Assembly (NCBI GenBank): GCA_021845665.1
Contig: JAJZVO010000002.1
Coordinates: forward strand, 62,001 to 126,000
Length of the DNA stretch: 64,000 bases
Direction: 5' to 3'
From: Bacteroidota bacterium
Lineage (GTDB): Bacteria > Bacteroidota > Ignavibacteria > Kryptoniales > JAKASW01
Made by a program: the position numbers and the translations under genes. Positions 10,762-21,479 of this stretch are shown in pieces (position 1 is the stretch's first letter; each line of letters starts with the position of its first letter). The notes under the pieces were generated by a model, which saw nothing but the letters and a program-made list of their open reading frames with translations, was not told where the DNA came from and did not search any database.

Positions 10762-12099
10762 ATGGGTAATCCCGTCTTGAAGTTCTGGCAAAACAGTCTA
10801 AGAACAATTCCCTCCGGAGAGAGACTTTCATTCCTCAACGAGGTCTATTTCACGAATTACTCCAGGGTGAGAACATTTGCCGCAGCACTTTTCACGATTG
10901 ATGCCTTCCTAATCGTAGTCGATCTTCAGCACGTGGCAGGCGGCCTGTGGAAGATGATAGAGGGTTACCGATATCTATACTATCTTCACCTTCTCCTGCT
11001 GGCGGTACTCATGGTGTTCATCATTCTCACAACTGTCAGGAAGCCCGACAGTCCTAAATCGATACGGGCTTCCCACAAGGCGACTGTCTTGCTGTTCATT
11101 CTATTTATTATGATCTGGGCTGCATCTGTGGCCACTGTCGAACAAACCTTTCATGGTCTAATCTCCGTCTATGTCATCGTCATTTTCGGAATTGCAGTGG
11201 TATTTTACGTGAGCGGGGCGATGAGTTTACTGATGTATCTCTTGGCACATGCATGTTTCCTCGTCGGCATAAGTTACTTTCAGTCGAATCCTGAAATGCT
11301 GCTCGGCCATTACCTGAACAGTACTGCGCTCGTTGTCGTCGCATGGGTCCTTTCGCGTCTCGTCTTCTCCGGGAGGGTGAAAGAATATCTGGACAATCGC
11401 ACGATCGAAAAGCAAAAGCTGGAAATCCAGGCGGCGAAGGAGAAGAGCGACACCATTCTTAAGAATATTTTGCCGGAGAACATCGTAAGCCAGATAAACG
11501 GGTTGGGGTATCCTCAGCCGAGATACAATTCTTCGACGACGATCGTGTTCGTCGATTTCGTATCGTTTTACAGGATCGTGGAAACGTCCGATGCATTGAA
11601 GGTGCTCAAGATACTTGAGAAGCTGTTCAACTCATTCGACGATTGTGTGAGGAGGCATAATCTCGAAAAGCTGAAGACGATAGGCGATTGCTATATGTAC
11701 GCCGGCGGTCTTTTTACCGAGGACAATCAGCTTGAGGATTCGATTGAGGCTGCCGTCGAGATGAGGGAAATAGTGCGTGAATCTTCCGAGCAATTGAGAT
11801 CGCGAACGGGCCGTGACTGGGGCATCAGGATCGGCATACACACAGGGCCTGCGATAACGGGAATAATAGGTACGTGGAGATTCATATTCGACGTGTGGGG
11901 ACCGACCGTCAACGTCGCATCCCGGCTGGAGGCCGCGTCGCAAGCGAACAAGATCAATGTCTCACGGGAGGTATATGAGCATCTCAAGCGGAGCGGCAAA
12001 TACGATCTCGAGCCGCGGGGCGCACTTGCGATTAAGGATATGGAACCGGTCGAGATGTTCTTTGTGGAAAGAAAAGGCACGAGCCAGCAGCAGTCGTAA
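10762..12099 (+). CDS. Class III adenylate cyclase with membrane-anchored N-terminus
   Basis: Makes cyclic AMP from ATP. About 200 N-terminal residues form several membrane helices, followed by a coiled linker (IEKQKLEIQAAKEKSD) and a C-terminal cyclase domain. Catalytic features: metal Asp in FVDFVSF and in KTIGDCYMYAGG, the Lys of that motif and a later Asp in FDVWGPT that favour adenine over guanine, and the transition-state Asn/Arg in NVASRLE. The domain therefore looks active as an adenylate rather than guanylate cyclase. I chose ATG 10762 (445 residues); a GTG at 10732 in frame would add ten residues and neither has a strong ribosome binding site. The ligand or signal of the membrane part is unknown. 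Confidence 0.9.
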   Translation: MGNPVLKFWQNSLRTIPSGERLSFLNEVYFTNYSRVRTFAAALFTIDAFLIVVDLQHVAGGLWKMIEGYRYLYYLHLLLLAVLMVFIILTTVRKPDSPKSIRASHKATVLLFILFIMIWAASVATVEQTFHGLISVYVIVIFGIAVVFYVSGAMSLLMYLLAHACFLVGISYFQSNPEMLLGHYLNSTALVVVAWVLSRLVFSGRVKEYLDNRTIEKQKLEIQAAKEKSDTILKNILPENIVSQINGLGYPQPRYNSSTTIVFVDFVSFYRIVETSDALKVLKILEKLFNSFDDCVRRHNLEKLKTIGDCYMYAGGLFTEDNQLEDSIEAAVEMREIVRESSEQLRSRTGRDWGIRIGIHTGPAITGIIGTWRFIFDVWGPTVNVASRLEAASQANKINVSREVYEHLKRSGKYDLEPRGALAIKDMEPVEMFFVERKGTSQQQS

Positions 12100-12157
12100 T
12101 TGTCTCCCGTGGCGGGAAGCGCTCTTTACTTGAACTGACGGGAGCGAGCCGGTCCTT

Positions 12158-12616
12158 CTATTGTTCTCTTTTCCTGGCAAAGAAATCTTTCAATAGCGAG
12201 CTCGATTCGGTATCCATTACTCCGGCGATGACTTCTATGCGATGATTAAGCCGATCGTCCTGGACGATGTTGTACAGGGTTGAGCAGGCGCCCATTTTGG
12301 GGTCATAGCTGCCAAAAACAATGCGGTCGATCCTGGAAAGCACGAGGGCTCCCGCGCACATCGGACAAGGTTCGAGTGTCACATATAGAGTGCAGCCCTC
12401 GATCCTGCGGTTTCCCAGGTGATTTGCGGCCGCTCCGATTGCAAGTATTTCCGCATGGGCCGTCGGATCCTGAAGCATCTCTACCTGGTTGTGGGCCTTG
12501 GCAATGACCGAGCCGTTTTTGACGATGACTGCGCCGACGGGAACCTCATCCTGCCGGAGTGCCGCCATCGCTTCCTTGAGAGCGATTGCCATAAAACGTC
12601 TGTGTTCGTTTTCCAT
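12158..12616 (-). CDS. tadA: tRNA-specific adenosine deaminase
   Basis: Converts A34 to inosine at the tRNA wobble position, which is essential for arginine decoding in most bacteria. The 152-residue protein has the zinc deaminase site HAEILAI (His ligand and proton-shuttling Glu) and LEPCPMCAGAL (two Cys ligands), plus GACSTLYNI, which is typical of TadA rather than cytidine deaminase. It begins 17 bases after the sprA stop on the same strand, so the two are probably co-transcribed. Confidence 0.95.
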   Translation of the reverse strand: MENEHRRFMAIALKEAMAALRQDEVPVGAVIVKNGSVIAKAHNQVEMLQDPTAHAEILAIGAAANHLGNRRIEGCTLYVTLEPCPMCAGALVLSRIDRIVFGSYDPKMGACSTLYNIVQDDRLNHRIEVIAGVMDTESSSLLKDFFARKREQ

Positions 12617-12633
12617 TCTGATTATTTTCCCGA

Positions 12634-15600
12634 TCAGCCCGCGATAGATACGTGGATGTCCACACCCGCCTCGTTCGTAGTTGTCCCGGGGATCGGCGAG
12701 CTCGATACCGTCGGGACTACGCGAGTATTCTTATAGTAGATGGATGCGGTTACTCGCTGGCTCACGTCGTATTTGAAGCGCAGCTCGATAGAAATCTGGT
12801 TTGTCCCGCCGAGAGGCTCGGGACCGCCGCTAAGATTGGTGACCTTGTAGGATGTGTTGCTTGATTGGGACACCGAGTAGCTGGCGCTGATGTCTATGTC
12901 ATTCTTTAGGTTCAAGCCGAATATCGGAAATGAGAAGCCCCTCTTCGCGTAATCGGCAGTCACGGACAGTTGACCTGTATAGGTCTCGGCGATCGTCTGT
13001 GCTGACGGATTGAGCGAATACTGGTCACTGGTGTTGTAAAGGACGGAGCCCGATATGTTCGCGTCGCCCCAATTCTTGAAAGCGATGTTGAGGCCGACCA
13101 GAGGCTGGAACCCGTACGCTATTGTCTGTGCGTTGGTTACTCTGCCGCCGCCGTTATTGTCCTGCCAGTTCTGTGAATATGTAGACTGGTACGCGTTGCT
13201 GAAGCTTACCTGGGAAGCGAAGCTCTTGAAGAGGGGAAGATTCTCGAGCCCGCTCCAGCTGAAGGAGTAGTTCATTCGCGGCATGTATTGGCCGAATATC
13301 TTGTCGAGTATGGGAAGCGTTTCAAAGCCATTCAGGAATGCCTGCGAAATGTTCTGCTGGGGAGTTGAGGGACTGCTGTTCTGCAGGCTCTGGTAATCGG
13401 CAGCTACCTGGTTGATACCGCTCTTGAACATCGAGAAGATGAATACGGGAGGAAGCGTAAAGAAACTCCTCGACACCTGACCGGTTGCCTGCGTACTCAA
13501 ACTGGCCGGTATGATGTTCCCCAATGAGTCGGTAGTGAATGTCGTGTTTCTGTTGTATGACCAGCCTACGTGCCATGACAAGTCGATTCGTGCGCCGGTC
13601 CATAGGTTGCGTGAAGTTTTGATATCCATTGTATTACTGTTGGAGAAATTGTCCGTCAACCCCACACCGCCCACGCGTCGTCCAGGGACGGTATAGAACG
13701 TGAAGAAAGGGAATGCCTTTTTGGGGGCATACATCAGCTTTCCGAACGGGTCGGAGACCAGTCCGAGCTGGTACAGCTGGGACGGTCCAAGCTCGGGGTC
13801 GCTGACCTGTATGAAGGGCACCTTGAAGAAGTTGCTCATGCCGGGGCGATAGCTCGGCAGTCCGCCGTTTGAAGAGGTGTTCGTCGAAGAGAAATTTACG
13901 CCGATGTTATCGAAATCGAGGAACGGGATTTTGACAATATTTTTCAGGAGTTTAAGGATGTCTTCAGTGTTACCCTGGTTCGACTTCGATGTGTCTGCCT
14001 GCGGGGGACCAATTTCTTCCCTCCCTCTCCTTCCACGTTCACCGCGCTCGGGTACCTGGTTGGCCTGGCCCGACGTTCCCGCAGAGAACCAAGGATCGGT
14101 GAGATCTTTCAACCTCAGATTCGTACCGAGCTGGAGGGATGAGTTGAACCCGGCTCCTTTCCCTTTCGCACCCTGCTGGATGGAGTTGGTCCATTGATAT
14201 CCGGAATTATAGCTCGCCTGCAAGTCCATGTATTTCTGAATTCCCAGCGGAAGTTTCGGAGAGGTTGAGAGTGCGAACTGTTCCGTGAAACTGTAATCGT
14301 CTCCGAAATTGATCAGGCCGCCGTTGAGGAAGATTTGGCGGAAGACATACGAATTGGGACGTAAAATGAGCGGGCTCGCCGCCGTAGTGTCGTGAGTTGT
14401 ATCCGTCTCGATCGAGAGAAGCGAGCTGCTGATGTTGAAATTGTATGCTATGCTCGGGTTGAGGATCCCATTATTTGTAAGTTTCCAGGTGAATCCTCCC
14501 GAGCGCTGTGCCGTGAAGTTGGGTGTAATAATAGGACTCGTCTGTGTCCAGAGCTTGTTTACCGTCAGGGAACGCGCGGCGTTCATGGAAAATGTAAGCG
14601 TGTTCGGCAAATACCTGATCTGAAAGTCCTGCGATTGCCCGGATGGTCCGGCGTGGGAAGCAGGGAACGGGGTGTAATAGGCCATCGGGTCCAACTGGAC
14701 GGAATATCCCGCGTTGTACTGCCACGACCACATGTCTCCGGATTTCGTCTGCGTGTTCCTGAACCGGGATCCATTCCAGTTGAATCCCATCGTGATATTG
14801 TCGACGATGTCCCGGATATACCACTGGTTCGAAGGGAACGCGATCCTCATGCCCGATATCGACCATTGGTCGTTCACCGAAAGAGTCTGCGAGCTGGTCA
14901 GAAGGCTGTCCGCGATGATGGCCGCAGAGTCGGCCGATACGCCTTCTTTGATCAGGTACGCCTTTCTTCTCTGGACCGCCTCTGAAACTAATATATCGCT
15001 GTTGGGAAGATAGAGCGGGTTGGAAAATGATTCGGCATGATTGTAGTAGAATGGGATCGAAGTCCCGACCCATGCACGCGGCAGGAATCTGTTGATGTTG
15101 AACGAACCGCTGATTCCCCAATTTCGCTGATTACTTCTCGATCCGAACTGAGTGGTAAGTGTGTGAAAATACGGATCGACGTTCGTGTAGTTGAAAGATA
15201 CTGTACCAAGGTCCGCCAACTGGATACTGCTTGAGACTTGATAAGCAAGTCCCGGCGTATTGTCGACGTTGGTTAGTCTTAGTTCGTCAACCCAAACCTG
15301 GCCGACCAGAGGAAGCGGGGTCCCCGTATGTCTCGGATTTGTGATCCCGATCTGGAAGTAAGTTACGTTTTGAAGAGAGGGGTTACCTTGCAGCCAATAA
15401 GTGGAGCCTGGTAGACCGTTATCGGCGACGACTCTTCCAATAACCTGATTCACAGAGTCACGCGTCTGTTTGAGAGAAGTCAGTGCTGCAAGATTGATGG
15501 AGATATCCTGCCACCCGCGCTTGATGGGCTGGCGATACTCGTAGAAGTTGTTGGCGTCGGTGCCGAACCTAAGGTAGACTTCGGCATCGTAGTTGGTCGA

Positions 15601-18600
15601 GTCCACATAATTGAAACTCGGGTCGCCGTGGACGAAGACTTTCATTGTGTGGTAATTGAAAAAGTCCTGCGCCTGCGGGAAAGTCTTGTAAACATAACGG
15701 GAACTGTCGTCCTGAAGCCCGTTGAGGAGCAGCGCGAGAGATTGTTCGTTTCCGAGTATCGGCCCGGAAGGATTTGAATTGTCGACCGGCTGAAGTCCTG
15801 GAGCCGGCGCAGTATACCCGGGATTGTCTTCGATGTTTACGACCGACACCTGCATCGTGCTGTCATTCGGGTTGGGAGTCTTCCAGTAATTACCGACAAG
15901 GTCCATTTCCGCGATCTTGACATGCATCGGGCCGACATTCCCGTTGAACCATATTCGCACGTATTGAACGTTGGTGAGGCTTGGGCTTCCGACAGCTCTT
16001 TCGTAATTCTGCAACGGGATGATGTACTGATACCATCCATTGGACCCTCCGCCTGCGATAAACGGATTATTTGTGGTATCGAGCTTGACATTATACTCAA
16101 AGTAGCTGTTCAGGAGATCGAGTGTGCCATTGTGGTTCAGGTCCTCGGTGTCGGGAATCCTGCCGTTTTCTGTCACGCTGTTTCCCTGTGTCCCGTTAAC
16201 CCGGTAATACGCGCTGTCACCGGGGACATTCGGGTTCGAAAATTCGTAGTTGTCGCCTTCCGGATCTTCTCCGTTCGGATCCCACGGCCTGTCTGAGTTC
16301 TGAACGACCCATGGGAACGCGGCTCTTTCTTGAACATCATTCATCAAATCGAGTCCGAGGTCCATGCCCGGCAGCAGTCCGCCATTCCCCGTTGTATCCT
16401 CGGTATGCAAAATCCTGTCTCCGAAGACATCCTCGCTGATCTGACCCAGATCGATGTGCATCTGTCCGAGTCCGTTCACCGTGTCGACCTTCATCCAAAT
16501 TTCGATGTAAGTCATGTTCTGCGCGACCAGGTCACTCGCGTTCGAAGAAAGGAGCGTCATCATTCCGCCCCAGTTCTGTGACGGATCGGATAGGAGAGTT
16601 GAGTTGAGGTCTCTCGCCCGGTTGTATTGTCCCCTTACCGTGGGCAGCATGCCCACGGAGAGAACTGTCTGGTTTTGCTGATCCGACGGAACGTTTCTCT
16701 TCGGCCATATGTCTCTGACGCTGATGGGTGAAGGACTCCTGTTGTACCAGAATGTCCAGCCTCTGTATTCGTTCTTTAGCGTATCGGTTATCCCGGGATG
16801 AAGAGAATCGAGTACCGAGGCCGCCGGTGGACTTGCCATTGTCCAGTTATAATAGTTTATGGGAAGTGGTATCGTTTTCTTCGATCCTTCAAAGTCGTCA
16901 ATGTAGGCGATACCCTGGTTGTTGTCTCCCGGGATGACGCTCGTCCGCGTGTTCGGGTTTGGGAGCATATAAGCGGCTTCACCGTGTACGGCAAGGCTTG
17001 AGGGCGCTGCAGTTTGGAGAAGAGGGAGCGCATTCAGCGCCTTAGTCACGAACGGGAGATTAACCGTCGTACCGGCGTCGATATCCATTATGAGGTTGTT
17101 GATGGGTTCCTCTCCCAGTCTGACCTTCGTATTAGGAGATTGACGGGAGAAATCCATCAGGGTGAATCCGATATCGGTATTGTCGTTTACCTTGTAATCG
17201 GCCCTCATGCCCATAAGCGATTTTGACGCGATCTGGAAAATGTCGTTTGTTTCGTACTGTATCTGGACGTTCGCTCCAGATTGTAATGCAGTCTGGTTCT
17301 TTATGTCCACTTCTCCGGTCACGTAGTCGACAGTATAGTCGCTGCCCGCTGTCAACGGCTGACCGTTTAGAAGGACTCTTACGCTTCCCTCGACCAGGTT
17401 GAAGCCAAGGTTATAATGCGAAGTGGCGGAACTCGTGTATGTCCCCGTTAAAAGGAACCGGTCCCTCGAACTGAAATCGTTCTGAGCAGATTCGAGTGTC
17501 GTATCGTAGATCGCGTTATAAGTAAAAGAGTCCGGGGCGGTAATCTTCTGTCCCTGCGGACTGGAATAATCATGGAAAGCTTCCTTGAAAGGCTCCAGGT
17601 AGGGAAAAACTATCTCACCGGTGGTCTGATTTATGTCGTATGGAGGATTCCAATCCATTTGACCGTCAGGTGGACCGTTACCATTCGGGCCGGTCCGGTC
17701 GAGACCGAAGACCTGGAGCAGGTTCACATTCTCAATGTTGTCCTGCGCCGATTGGCCGGGTACAGTGTAAGTGATCTGCACATTCTTCAGCGAATTCTGA
17801 TCGAGATTCAACCCGCCGGTCTGGTAAATGTTACGGAGCATCAGCCGCCACGCGTCGATCTCGCTTGGAATCGGGTTCGTCGGCACGATCATGTTGAGCA
17901 CGAGTGGAAGGTTCGTGGTATCTAAAGAAGTCAGAGTTCCGTACACTCCTCCGCCAGCTGTTGTAAAGGCGACCGCGATGATCTGGTTGGATTGGACCGA
18001 CGTATTCAGCGTAAGCACGCCGGTCTTGGGGTCGTACGAATACTCGGTGCCTTCAATGAGCTTCTGAAATCTTCCCGTTTGAATTTCCCAAGTGGTCTGG
18101 TTGAAGGACTTTACGGTCCGGAGCGAGTCGTAAAAATTCCTTCCGGCCAAACTGTTTTCGGGCTCAAGATCCATTACCGCGAATCCTTGCCGGAGGTTCG
18201 AGTTCGGTGCGGTCGTCGGCTGCGACACGTACACTTCAAGGTTGGTCACATACAAGCCCGGGACATATTGCTGATTTTGCAGATAATTCTCGTATCCGCC
18301 AATGTACATCGAATCAATGAAAAAGTGGTTTGTCGCATACTGGTACGCATGCAAACTGAAGGTCTGGCTCGAAGAACCGTTGCTGACTGAGAGCGTTTTG
18401 CTTTGAGCTTTCTGCTGGCTTGCCAGAGCCGTCAGTGTCAGAGGGCCGAATTGCATCTTCGTCTTAATCCCGAACAAGGACTGGTTGCTCCCGACAAAGG
18501 ATGAGGGCGTGCTCATCGACACGTTTCCGGCTTCGACGCGCTGAACGACTTCGTCGGGATACCCGGAGTACTGGATCTTCAGCTGGTTTTCATAGTCGAA

Positions 18601-19620
18601 CTGGTTCTGCGTGTCCCAGTTCGCGCCAATGCTCAGCTTGTCCCCTACAGTACCGCTGACATTGATGGAAACATCCTGCTTGAAGTCCGGCTGGTTCGTC
18701 ACATTTCCCAGCTGGGAGAGTGTCTGCGCGTTGAGTTTCTGGTTCCTCCAGCCGCCGTGAATGTCTACTGCGCCTGATATTCTAAGATTAATCCTCGGTG
18801 GTCCGAATATACTCAGGACAGGATTTGAAGGTATCGGGATGCTGATGTTAGTCACGCCGGCCATCAGAGATTGAAGTCCGCCCGCTTCCTGCAGTGTGTA
18901 GGCGTGAGCGAGGTCTTCCCATGTGCTCTCGATGTAGTGTTTTCTGTCGAGCGCTATATATTCATCGAGAGGAATCTGAATCGGAACCCGAATATCATGG
19001 TTCAGAAAAGTCTCCCTGATTTCGACGTATTTTCCGGCAGAGTCCATTGTGGCAGTATGCTGGACGCCCCCTGAGTAAAGGAAGAGCGGATACTTGTATT
19101 CTTCGAAAAGCGCTGCTTGTGGCTGTGACGCCCTGAGGTCTTGCAGCCATGCGGAAAGTTTCAAGCTATCCAGCGACACCGAATCTGCAGACGCGGATGA
19201 ATCCTGTGAACCTGATGCGCCGAGTGAATCTCTCGGGGCTCTTACGACTGATGAATCCGTTCTGCTCAAAACACTGTCGACGGGGAAAGCCTCATCAGCG
19301 CCCGGGTGAACGTCTAACCTTCCTGTCGCGCGTGAGGTCGTTGCCTGCTGCGCGAGTAGAGGGACTACCGCGTGTCTGCTCAGATGCAGAGCATCGGTCG
19401 GCTGAAATGATACCGCTTCAAAGGTTGTGAGCTTTGTGGGGGAATCAACTCCCGTCCGCCAGTGACGCCTGTTCGTCCGCCTGCCGTGGTTTTCGTCCGT
19501 TGAATTGAAGTCAACGCTTGAGGCTGCCAGCTCCATGAATGCCCAAACACCGATGCTGATAACCAGCACCAGAAGAATTGGAAGCGTGATACGGCTTAGG
19601 TGCGTTTTAGCGTTTTCCAC
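12634..19620 (-). CDS. sprA: SprA, outer-membrane translocon of the type IX secretion system
   Basis: Giant beta-barrel protein that forms the T9SS pore in the outer membrane and moves folded cargo to the surface. At 2328 residues it matches the usual SprA size of about 2400. An N-terminal hydrophobic segment (LPILLVLVISIGVWAFMELA, near 13-32) is the signal. The rest is rich in aromatic-Asn/Gln-Thr beta strands, with family blocks such as DDFEGSKKTIPLPINYYNW and repeats of a GxDYxVDYxTG motif. The start is GTG, with only a distant GGGAG. tadA follows closely. No other T9SS gene (gldK-N, porV) is in the window. It is the strongest sign that the organism belongs to the Bacteroidota/Chlorobiota group. 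Confidence 0.95.
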   Translation of the reverse strand: MENAKTHLSRITLPILLVLVISIGVWAFMELAASSVDFNSTDENHGRRTNRRHWRTGVDSPTKLTTFEAVSFQPTDALHLSRHAVVPLLAQQATTSRATGRLDVHPGADEAFPVDSVLSRTDSSVVRAPRDSLGASGSQDSSASADSVSLDSLKLSAWLQDLRASQPQAALFEEYKYPLFLYSGGVQHTATMDSAGKYVEIRETFLNHDIRVPIQIPLDEYIALDRKHYIESTWEDLAHAYTLQEAGGLQSLMAGVTNISIPIPSNPVLSIFGPPRINLRISGAVDIHGGWRNQKLNAQTLSQLGNVTNQPDFKQDVSINVSGTVGDKLSIGANWDTQNQFDYENQLKIQYSGYPDEVVQRVEAGNVSMSTPSSFVGSNQSLFGIKTKMQFGPLTLTALASQQKAQSKTLSVSNGSSSQTFSLHAYQYATNHFFIDSMYIGGYENYLQNQQYVPGLYVTNLEVYVSQPTTAPNSNLRQGFAVMDLEPENSLAGRNFYDSLRTVKSFNQTTWEIQTGRFQKLIEGTEYSYDPKTGVLTLNTSVQSNQIIAVAFTTAGGGVYGTLTSLDTTNLPLVLNMIVPTNPIPSEIDAWRLMLRNIYQTGGLNLDQNSLKNVQITYTVPGQSAQDNIENVNLLQVFGLDRTGPNGNGPPDGQMDWNPPYDINQTTGEIVFPYLEPFKEAFHDYSSPQGQKITAPDSFTYNAIYDTTLESAQNDFSSRDRFLLTGTYTSSATSHYNLGFNLVEGSVRVLLNGQPLTAGSDYTVDYVTGEVDIKNQTALQSGANVQIQYETNDIFQIASKSLMGMRADYKVNDNTDIGFTLMDFSRQSPNTKVRLGEEPINNLIMDIDAGTTVNLPFVTKALNALPLLQTAAPSSLAVHGEAAYMLPNPNTRTSVIPGDNNQGIAYIDDFEGSKKTIPLPINYYNWTMASPPAASVLDSLHPGITDTLKNEYRGWTFWYNRSPSPISVRDIWPKRNVPSDQQNQTVLSVGMLPTVRGQYNRARDLNSTLLSDPSQNWGGMMTLLSSNASDLVAQNMTYIEIWMKVDTVNGLGQMHIDLGQISEDVFGDRILHTEDTTGNGGLLPGMDLGLDLMNDVQERAAFPWVVQNSDRPWDPNGEDPEGDNYEFSNPNVPGDSAYYRVNGTQGNSVTENGRIPDTEDLNHNGTLDLLNSYFEYNVKLDTTNNPFIAGGGSNGWYQYIIPLQNYERAVGSPSLTNVQYVRIWFNGNVGPMHVKIAEMDLVGNYWKTPNPNDSTMQVSVVNIEDNPGYTAPAPGLQPVDNSNPSGPILGNEQSLALLLNGLQDDSSRYVYKTFPQAQDFFNYHTMKVFVHGDPSFNYVDSTNYDAEVYLRFGTDANNFYEYRQPIKRGWQDISINLAALTSLKQTRDSVNQVIGRVVADNGLPGSTYWLQGNPSLQNVTYFQIGITNPRHTGTPLPLVGQVWVDELRLTNVDNTPGLAYQVSSSIQLADLGTVSFNYTNVDPYFHTLTTQFGSRSNQRNWGISGSFNINRFLPRAWVGTSIPFYYNHAESFSNPLYLPNSDILVSEAVQRRKAYLIKEGVSADSAAIIADSLLTSSQTLSVNDQWSISGMRIAFPSNQWYIRDIVDNITMGFNWNGSRFRNTQTKSGDMWSWQYNAGYSVQLDPMAYYTPFPASHAGPSGQSQDFQIRYLPNTLTFSMNAARSLTVNKLWTQTSPIITPNFTAQRSGGFTWKLTNNGILNPSIAYNFNISSSLLSIETDTTHDTTAASPLILRPNSYVFRQIFLNGGLINFGDDYSFTEQFALSTSPKLPLGIQKYMDLQASYNSGYQWTNSIQQGAKGKGAGFNSSLQLGTNLRLKDLTDPWFSAGTSGQANQVPERGERGRRGREEIGPPQADTSKSNQGNTEDILKLLKNIVKIPFLDFDNIGVNFSSTNTSSNGGLPSYRPGMSNFFKVPFIQVSDPELGPSQLYQLGLVSDPFGKLMYAPKKAFPFFTFYTVPGRRVGGVGLTDNFSNSNTMDIKTSRNLWTGARIDLSWHVGWSYNRNTTFTTDSLGNIIPASLSTQATGQVSRSFFTLPPVFIFSMFKSGINQVAADYQSLQNSSPSTPQQNISQAFLNGFETLPILDKIFGQYMPRMNYSFSWSGLENLPLFKSFASQVSFSNAYQSTYSQNWQDNNGGGRVTNAQTIAYGFQPLVGLNIAFKNWGDANISGSVLYNTSDQYSLNPSAQTIAETYTGQLSVTADYAKRGFSFPIFGLNLKNDIDISASYSVSQSSNTSYKVTNLSGGPEPLGGTNQISIELRFKYDVSQRVTASIYYKNTRVVPTVSSSPIPGTTTNEAGVDIHVSIAG

Positions 19621-20193
19621 TTACAGATTGCCCGAAAACTCCCTGTCTTAATAACCTGATGTTCTAATGCAATAGCAATCTGTATGGCTTAAGCTCCACT
19701 CTTCTTGTTCTAAGTTTGTCGGAAAAATTATCAAAGCACAAAGTAAATATCAAGCAAACGTGATATGCATCTCCCCCATTTTGAGTGGAATTTGAGGGGT
19801 TGCGATTGACGAAAGCCCCGAGGCGTCTTTGCTCCCAGGTAAAAGCTGCTGTACTTCTCCCGAAATGTCTCGCCAGGGCCCGAGATAAGCGAAGTTAAGC
19901 GGATCAGGCGCTTCTCCGGGTCCTGCTTTGGTTAGGCCTTGTTTTCTTTATTCGGAAGATTGGCTTTTTCCTTTAGTCACGACTTTGAGGGAACACGTGA
20001 CCTGGTTCCGACATCCGTAGCGACCCGCACCGTAAGTCCTCTTGAGATTGGTGATGGGCTGTCGGTTGGATGCGATCTTTTCAAGATCGGAGCGGTTTCG
20101 CCGGAGTTGAAAGTGAAACTGGCTAGTGCGATTTTCAAGATATCTTAGGATGCAATCGGAAGGATTCACGAAAAACTAAATGAGAAGGCATTT
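19621..20193. other. Intergenic region between divergent sprA and a response regulator
   Basis: 573 bases with no gene that I can support. A 69-codon open frame at 19939-20148 has no recognisable domain and no good ribosome binding site. The region should contain promoters in both directions; I could not fix them. Confidence 0.5.
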
Positions 20194-20592
20194 ATGAGCA
20201 CGGGAGAAAGTAGAACCGGAACGATCCTGGTTGCCGAAGATCAATCGGCGATGCGGGAACTCGTAAAAGACATTCTCGAAAGCGTCGGCTACAAAGTCAT
20301 CTCTGTCGTGGATGGCGAGGCCGCGGTTGCAACTTACATTGAACGGGAGAGCGAGATCGATCTCGTCATTCTCGACATGATCATGCCGAGGTTGGGCGGC
20401 GGTGAGGCTTTCAGGAAGCTCAAATCGGTCAACCCTGGTGTTCTTGTCTTGATCTCGAGCGGGTACAACCATGATGAGAACGCACAGAGACTACTCAACG
20501 AAGGCGTGGCAGGATTCCTTGGAAAGCCGTTTCAGGTCGGCGAACTCGTCGAAAAAGTCAGACAGGTTCTCGACAGAAAAGCGAAGAGTTGA
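20194..20592 (+). CDS. Single-domain response regulator (CheY-like receiver)
   Basis: 132-residue stand-alone receiver. Acidic pair in VAEDQSA, phospho-acceptor Asp in LVILDMIMPR (near residue 68), switch Ser in ISSGYN, and the conserved Lys in LGKPFQV are all present, so it should be phosphorylatable. There is no output domain, so it must act by protein contact or as a phosphorelay intermediate. GAGAAGG six bases before the ATG sets the start. No partner kinase is adjacent. Its sequence resembles the receiver fused to the hybrid kinase at 41937-43271 (ISASGYLE, LAKPYRI), which may hint at a shared type. Confidence 0.9.
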   Translation: MSTGESRTGTILVAEDQSAMRELVKDILESVGYKVISVVDGEAAVATYIERESEIDLVILDMIMPRLGGGEAFRKLKSVNPGVLVLISSGYNHDENAQRLLNEGVAGFLGKPFQVGELVEKVRQVLDRKAKS

Positions 20593-20705
20593 AAAAGGTG
20601 ATATACCTTTCTCCGGCTTAACCGGGACGTACCGGCAAACAGTATCGGCGGCCAGCCTGATGTTGTCAGCCGAGAATTCCTTATCGAGCGGCGAATGGAT
20701 ATTAA

Positions 20706-21479
20706 CTAAGCTTTGTAAGCGATGAAGAATATCCTTCTGAACGGATACAGCAGCCTGCCGTCTCTCTGTGCATGGTAGGTCGCTTTGCATCGCGTGAGGA
20801 CTTCTTGCTCGAATTCCGACCGAGCTTCGTCGTCGGGGAGCTTTTCAAGGAACGGCCTCATCGCCGTTCCCTTGTACCATTCCACGAGTTCCGTATGTGA
20901 TTTGAGGATGTGGTAATAGGTTGTAGTCCACAACGAAACCCTGGTCCCGGCCGATGAGATGATATCGTAGTAGAATTCCGGCGTGTTGTTGCTGAGTATC
21001 CTTTCGACGCCAGCGATCATCCCAGACCACTTGCCCTGCGAGGCTACATTTCTGACGGCGAGATGCAGCGGCGAGTCCCAGTTGGCTGGCACCTGGACGG
21101 CGAGAGCGCCACTGCTGTTGACGATATCCAGAAGGCGTGGGATCAAAGAAGTGTGATCGGGCATCCATTGGATCGCCGCATTCGAGAAAACGATGTCGTA
21201 CTTTTCATTGAAGTGGTATGTCGGCGCATCCGCAACAATCCAGTTGGTATCGCGCCGGTCGCGTTTCGCCTTTTCGATCATTGCGGGAGAACTGTCCAGT
21301 CCGGTGAACTGCGCCTTTGGCCATCTGTTCCGCAATATCGCGGTGCTGTTGCCCGGTCCGCATCCGATGTCGATTATCGAGCGGGGGATTTCAATTTCGA
21401 TACGTGCAGCAAGATCGATTGACGGCTGTGTTCGCTCATTTTCGAATTTCAAATATTGATCAGGATCCCAATTAGGCAT
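20706..21479 (-). CDS. tam: Trans-aconitate 2-methyltransferase
   Basis: SAM-dependent methyltransferase that methylates trans-aconitate, a side product that inhibits the citric acid cycle. It opens WDPDQYLKFENERTQPSIDL, which is the Tam signature, then the SAM-binding loop IIDIGCGPGNST, GLDSSPAMIEKA, and the Tam-type block FSNAAIQWMPDH. Length of 257 is typical. I prefer the ATG at 21479, which has GAGGTG just upstream; a GTG two codons earlier overlaps that ribosome binding site. It converges on the response regulator. Confidence 0.92.
   Translation of the reverse strand: MPNWDPDQYLKFENERTQPSIDLAARIEIEIPRSIIDIGCGPGNSTAILRNRWPKAQFTGLDSSPAMIEKAKRDRRDTNWIVADAPTYHFNEKYDIVFSNAAIQWMPDHTSLIPRLLDIVNSSGALAVQVPANWDSPLHLAVRNVASQGKWSGMIAGVERILSNNTPEFYYDIISSAGTRVSLWTTTYYHILKSHTELVEWYKGTAMRPFLEKLPDDEARSEFEQEVLTRCKATYHAQRDGRLLYPFRRIFFIAYKA

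Noticed and set aside
19939-20148. 69-codon plus-strand frame upstream of the response regulator
   Set aside because: No domain, no convincing ribosome binding site, and no sign of conservation that can be read from sequence.
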